Assembly (NCBI RefSeq): GCF_050320395.1
Contig: NZ_CP144459.1
Location: 186,001 to 250,000, forward strand
Direction: 5' to 3'
Length of the DNA: 64,000 nt
Source of the DNA: Treponema_C sp050320395
GTDB taxonomy: Bacteria; Spirochaetota; Spirochaetia; Treponematales; Treponemataceae
Of the stretch, positions 60,477 to 64,000 are shown piece after piece. The notes beneath the pieces are model-generated. The model saw only the letters and a list, made by a program, of their open reading frames with translations. It did not search any database and had not been told where the DNA came from. The number at the start of each line of letters is the position of its first letter. Position 1 is the first letter of the stretch. Made by a program: the position numbers and the translations under genes.

Positions 60477-61874
60477 ATGAAGGCTTCGGTGTTTCACAAA
60501 AAAGAACTTTTCGGTTCTCCTTCTTTTTATAAAAAAGCATTGGCGCTTGCCGTGCCCGTTATGGCGCAAAGCTTTATCCAAAGCATGGTTTCTCTTATAG
60601 ACAATTTTATGGTTGCCGGTTTAGGCGACGTAAAAATGTCGGGAGTAAATATTGCCGGACAAATCAACTTTGTATTTATCGTATTTTTGAATGCCCTCTG
60701 TGTTTCCGGCGGAATATTTATATCGCAGTATAACGGCGCAAAAGATGCTGAAGGAATGAAGCAGTCGTTTCGCTTTAAAGTCGTTGTTACCGTATTTTTT
60801 TCCGTTCTATATACCTTCTTTTGTTATGTCAATCCTAAGCCGGTTTTAGCCTTTATGGTTCACGGTAATAAACAAAGCGGAGAAATCGTTCAAACGGCAG
60901 CCGTTTATATGAAGATTGCCGCTTTTACATGGGTTCCGATGGCGCTTTCCATGTCAATCGGCACTTCTCTGCGCGAAACAGGTCTCGTCCGGCCGCCTCT
61001 TTTGTTTTCGGTTGCCGCAACCCTTATCAATACCTTCTTTAACTGGGTTTTTATTTACGGCAATTTGGGTGCTCCCCGGCTGGAAGCCGCCGGCGCCGCT
61101 TATGCAACGATAATTGCCCGTTCATGCGAAGCTTTAATCTTTATAGTCTATATCGGCATAAAAAAGCCCGCCTTTTATTCGCGTTTTCGGAATATCCTCA
61201 AAATCCGTATTGAGCTTTTTTTATCTATTTTATCCAAATCGGGTATGATTTTATTATCCGATATGAGCTGGATTTTAACCGAATCGGTGGTTACCGCCTT
61301 ATATAACAGCCGCGGCGGTGCGGAAATCGTGTCGGGAATGTCGGCCGGCTTTACGATTGCAAACCTCTTTTTTATCTGCTTCGGCGGTATCCATACTTCG
61401 ATAAACGTTATTATGGGAAGTACCTTAGGGGCAGGTGATTTGGAAAAAGCGCGTATGCAAAAAGATTGGCTTTTAAGCGGAACCTTTGTATTCGGTGTGC
61501 TTATGACGGTATTCGGCATTTTTACGACCTTTTTGATACCCCTTGTTTTTGCACATTTGAGTGCCGAAGCGCAAAGCGTTACGCGCAGTATGGTTTTAAT
61601 GAACGCCGTATATATGCCCCTGTGGGCTTATTTGAACGGACAATTCGCCGTATCTCGTACCGGCGGCGACACTATGATGGGTGTTATTACCGACGTAACG
61701 ATAAATATCTTTTTGGTGCTGCCGGGAATGTATGCTCTCACATATTTTACGGCTTTAGGGCCTGTTATGATGTACGGCCTTATAAAAACAACCGATTGGG
61801 CCAAGGCTCTGATTGCCGCCTTGTGGTTGAAAAAGGAATACTGGCTTAAAAATCTTACGGCGGAGGGGAGCTAA
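60477..61874 (+). CDS. MATE-family multidrug efflux transporter
   Basis: 465 residues with 12 membrane helices in two similar halves (ALAVPVMAQSFIQSMVSLID and SKSGMILLSDMSWILTESVV as the helix 1 and 7 counterparts). Exports drugs or metabolites with Na+ or H+. No regulator lies next to it. The pairing with GNAT may reflect shared modification and export. Confidence 0.92.
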   Translation: MKASVFHKKELFGSPSFYKKALALAVPVMAQSFIQSMVSLIDNFMVAGLGDVKMSGVNIAGQINFVFIVFLNALCVSGGIFISQYNGAKDAEGMKQSFRFKVVVTVFFSVLYTFFCYVNPKPVLAFMVHGNKQSGEIVQTAAVYMKIAAFTWVPMALSMSIGTSLRETGLVRPPLLFSVAATLINTFFNWVFIYGNLGAPRLEAAGAAYATIIARSCEALIFIVYIGIKKPAFYSRFRNILKIRIELFLSILSKSGMILLSDMSWILTESVVTALYNSRGGAEIVSGMSAGFTIANLFFICFGGIHTSINVIMGSTLGAGDLEKARMQKDWLLSGTFVFGVLMTVFGIFTTFLIPLVFAHLSAEAQSVTRSMVLMNAVYMPLWAYLNGQFAVSRTGGDTMMGVITDVTINIFLVLPGMYALTYFTALGPVMMYGLIKTTDWAKALIAALWLKKEYWLKNLTAEGS

Positions 61875-61940
61875 GAACTTGATTTTCTTCGGCAGCTTTA
61901 GTTTTTATAAATAATATGTACCGTTTCTGATTTATTTGGT

Positions 61941-61991
61941 ACATATATTGACGATATGTCCTAAAAAGGGGTATAATCGGGACATGTCGGA
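61941..61991 (+). promoter_or_regulatory. Fic promoter with palindromic operator-like sites; leaderless start
   Basis: TTGACG (61948-61953), 18-bp spacer, TATAAT (61972-61977). The -10 ends 6 bases before the ATG at 61984, so transcription would begin at or next to the A of ATG. An inverted repeat ACATAT...ATATGT (arms at 61941-61946 and 61954-61959) overlaps the -35, and GACATGTC (61981-61988) overlaps the start codon. Confidence 0.5.
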
Positions 61992-63039
61992 ATTACAAAG
62001 GCTGCCGGTCGATTCCCAAAAGACCGAAACGATTCCTATTCTCAAAGCGGAAAACAAGGCTTCCAGAACTCTTGCCGAACTTAAAGGTATTGCAAAGGTA
62101 ATTCCGAATCAGTCTATTCTTATTAATGCCGTTGTACTTCAGGAGTCTCAAGACAGCTCGGAAATTGAAAATATCATCACTACAAAAGATGATCTTTATA
62201 AAGCTCTTTCCGAAACCGTAAAAAAAACGGATTCCGCTACAAAAGAGGTTATGTTTTACAGAGAAGCCTTATACGCAGGTTTTACCGAACTAAAAAAACA
62301 TGATTTTATTTCTATAAATGATATTGTGAATATTCAAAAAGTGCTTGTCCGAAATGATGCGGGAATCAGAACGTTACCCGGAACGAAGCTTGTAAATGAC
62401 CGTACAAATGAACTTGTGTATACTCCGCCGCAGACAAAAAAAGAAATTGACGGCCTTTTAAAAAACTTTACCGAGTATTTAAACAATGATGATGATACGC
62501 TGACAAAACTTGCAGTTCTTCATTATCAGTTTGAAAGCATTCATCCTTTTTATGACGGGAACGGAAGAACCGGAAGGATTATAAACATCCTCTATTTGAT
62601 TTTAAAACAACATCTTGATATTCCGATTCTGTATTTAAGTTCATATATTATCAGGCACAAAGACCTGTATTACGAACTTTTGCAAAAAGTCCGTACGGAA
62701 GAAGCCTGGGAAGGCTGGATTATTTTTATTCTTAAAGGAATAGAAGAAACCGCTGCAGAAACGATTCGGAAAGTAAAAGCCATAAAGGAACTTTTAGATA
62801 ATACAATCGAAAAAGTAAAATCGGAAGCTCCGAAAATTTATTCAAAAGAGCTGGTAGAAACTCTTTTTGAAAATCCGTATTGCAGGATTGAGTTTATTGT
62901 AAAAGCTCTGGGCGTAGAGCGAAAAGCGGCCTCCCGTTACCTGCACCGGCTGGAAGATATCGGTATTCTTAGATGCATTAAGGTCGGAAAAGATAATCTC
63001 TTTATAAATACCGGCTTGATGGATTTATTGAAAAATTAG
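61984..63039 (+). CDS. Fic-family protein (class II, autoinhibited) with winged-helix tail
   Basis: 351 residues. The inhibitory helix motif S-x-x-x-E-N (Ser58 to Asn63) precedes the Fic core with HPFYDGNGRTGR (187-198), the full AMP-transferase loop. A C-terminal winged-helix-like region (about 285-345: CRIEFIVKALGVERKAASRY) may bind DNA. Fic proteins AMPylate target proteins; targets are unknown. A putative ribosome site is absent before the ATG, matching a leaderless mRNA. The frame is open upstream to 61936 but overlaps the promoter. Confidence 0.9.
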   Translation: MSELQRLPVDSQKTETIPILKAENKASRTLAELKGIAKVIPNQSILINAVVLQESQDSSEIENIITTKDDLYKALSETVKKTDSATKEVMFYREALYAGFTELKKHDFISINDIVNIQKVLVRNDAGIRTLPGTKLVNDRTNELVYTPPQTKKEIDGLLKNFTEYLNNDDDTLTKLAVLHYQFESIHPFYDGNGRTGRIINILYLILKQHLDIPILYLSSYIIRHKDLYYELLQKVRTEEAWEGWIIFILKGIEETAAETIRKVKAIKELLDNTIEKVKSEAPKIYSKELVETLFENPYCRIEFIVKALGVERKAASRYLHRLEDIGILRCIKVGKDNLFINTGLMDLLKN

Positions 63040-63107
63040 AAGATGGGGAATATAGCAAGAAAAAAACGGAAAAATAGGAGTTTTGTCTGTTAATCCCTTT
63101 GCCGTAC

Positions 63108-63698
63108 TTACAGAATGCCGCGTCGGTAGTCCAAAACAAAAGAAACGGCAAGAACCGCCGCAAGAAATGCGTAACTGAACAGGTTGGCGATGAAAACGGT
63201 GCGGCTAAAGCGTTTTTTGTCTGCAATCTCTTTTTTTAATATAAGCCTTTCGACCCGAGTTTCTATAAGCCATGAAGCAAAGAAAAACGCTATAAGCAAA
63301 AACAGTGCAGCAACCGGAACCCGCCAATATAAATCATCATAGGGCAAAAGCCACGGTGCCTGATATGTAACCGAAAGAATGCTTTCCGTTATATTGCCGA
63401 CACCGCCTACAAACCCGTTGCCGCCTGTGGAAATTTGGAAAAGGACGAGAATCGTCCATGTGGCGGGAATTCCGAAAATCGTGGAACACAGGTTTCCCGC
63501 AACAACAGCCCAAGCCGTTTTCTTTTTATTCATTTTTAAGATTTTTGTAAGTACGGCAATTTCTATCAAAATTATGGGAATAAAAGACAGTACCGTTTTG
63601 GGAAAAATCACCGCTATCATCGGTACTCCCGCATTTGCATATATGTTGAAATATAGAAATAGAAGAAAAAATAATACAATCGGTTTTCTTTTATTCAT
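63108..63698 (-). CDS. Membrane protein, unknown
   Basis: 196 residues with a signal-like first helix (KPIVLFFLLFLYFNIYANA) and four more membrane helices (VLSFIPIILIEIAVLTKIL, AWAVVAGNLCSTIFGIPATW, VPVAALFLLIAFFFASWLIE, SYAFLAAVLAVSFVLDY). No recognised family. It is convergent with the Fic gene. Confidence 0.6.
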   Translation of the reverse strand: MNKRKPIVLFFLLFLYFNIYANAGVPMIAVIFPKTVLSFIPIILIEIAVLTKILKMNKKKTAWAVVAGNLCSTIFGIPATWTILVLFQISTGGNGFVGGVGNITESILSVTYQAPWLLPYDDLYWRVPVAALFLLIAFFFASWLIETRVERLILKKEIADKKRFSRTVFIANLFSYAFLAAVLAVSFVLDYRRGIL

Positions 63699-63745
63699 AT
63701 TAATTCTTCTTCCTTAATCGTCAAAGATTTATTCGTGCGGAGGGT

Positions 63746-63785
63746 TTAATACCCCGACGCTCTGCGTCGTAACAAAGGGTATTAA
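63746..63785. terminator. Long hairpin with nested stem
   Basis: Outer 9-bp perfect stem TTAATACCC/GGGTATTAA enclosing the inner CGACGC-TCT-GCGTCG stem and a 7-base bulge. The inner stem is the same as in the neighbouring repeat, so it looks like a variant copy of the same element. Confidence 0.55.
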
Positions 63786-63790
63786 AGCCG

Positions 63791-63847
63791 ACTGCAACCA
63801 CCTTATGAGAACAACATACCCCGATGCTCTGCGTCGGGGTTGTTGAT
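63791..63847 (+). repeat. Hairpin-bearing repeat element, copy B
   Basis: Shares CACCTTATGAGAACA and the hairpin CCCCGATGC-TCT-GCGTCGGGG (63819-63839) plus TTGTTGATT with the element after aspS (14151-14228), but lacks the extra inner stem. Likely used as a terminator on the right-hand gene's 3' side. Confidence 0.6.
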
Positions 63848-63911
63848 TATCGATGAGCCGCAAACCGTTTGTAAGCCGCCGAAAAACGGATGCTCTTCGG
63901 CAGCTTCATTG

Positions 63912-64000
63912 TTACGCGCGGGTTAAAAGGCGGTTCAGCTTTTTAACGAAGTCGGCGGGGTCTTTTAATTCCGCACCGCTTACCAAAAGCGCTTGATCCA
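63912..64000 (-). CDS. C-terminal end of a gene outside the window
   Basis: 28 codons before the TAA: the frame ends DPADFVKKLNRLLTRA. A GAELKDPADF segment like this is seen at the C-termini of TIM-barrel phosphoribosyl or thiazole synthase-type enzymes, but there is too little to name it. Confidence 0.45.
   Translation of the reverse strand, partial: DQALLVSGAELKDPADFVKKLNRLLTRA

Noticed and set aside
1..64000. CRISPR arrays, insertion sequences, rRNA genes and prophage genes
   Set aside because: No regular direct repeats with spacers, transposase, rRNA or phage structural genes were seen in any part of the window.

Overview
The window looks like chromosomal DNA from a host-associated spirochete of the genus Treponema. 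This rests on overall protein character (spirochete-type secreted and membrane hypotheticals, class I NrdA/NrdB, NfnAB-like oxidoreductase, GarK/GntP/CdaR, a 6-TM class III adenylate cyclase) and on moderate GC content; it is inference, since no rRNA is present. Most of the window is ordinary backbone coding for nucleotide, translation, redox and envelope functions on both strands. Four patches look accessory.

Layout. 0-4.7 kb: end of a TIM-barrel sugar isomerase/epimerase, rmuC and nrdA. 4.7-12.3 kb: accessory patch holding degenerate repeats, two copies of a 325-bp promoter-plus-small-gene cassette (5093 and 9455), a DUF4846 protein, an iron-containing alcohol dehydrogenase, a QueD-like protein without the usual catalytic Cys next to a Fur/PerR regulator, a 5'-altered membrane protein, and a membrane protein paired with a membrane-anchored LuxR-type regulator. 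12.3-27.1 kb: aspS, tRNA-Ala(CGC), a Nif3-family protein, lspA, the NfnAB pair, several secreted or membrane hypotheticals, era and tRNA-Thr(CGT).

27.1-37.4 kb is an AT-richer catabolic island: a DeoR-type repressor divergent from an eight-gene + strand operon (AgaS-like SIS protein, GatZ/KbaZ-like protein, ABC sugar-binding lipoprotein and two permeases, GH4 glycosidase, PfkB kinase, and an unrecognised deacetylase-like protein). Read together it imports an unphosphorylated glycoside, cleaves it inside the cell with the NAD-dependent GH4 enzyme, and sends an amino sugar, probably of galacto configuration, toward tagatose phosphates. The catalytic aldolase subunit (GatY/KbaY) is missing.

37.4-47 kb: plsC/GT2/TPR cluster, purH, an RlmL-like methyltransferase, TetR, then a decayed or phase-variable patch (PD-(D/E)XK-like protein followed by a membrane gene broken at three homopolymers), and nrdB, about 41 kb from nrdA. 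47-51.1 kb: a glycerate module (glycerate kinase, GntP permease, CdaR regulator) with paired palindromes; one of them recurs as a 23-bp identity upstream of nrdA. 51.2-64 kb: apbE, a lone CBM48 protein, metK, nth, gdhA, adenylate cyclase, HAD phosphatase, GNAT, MATE exporter, an autoinhibited Fic protein with an apparently leaderless promoter, and a hairpin repeat shared with the region after aspS.

A recurring theme is homopolymer frameshifts near the 5' ends of small non-core genes (5167, 9530, 24771, 45051, 45304, 45370). They may be contingency loci, decay or assembly errors; only reads can tell.
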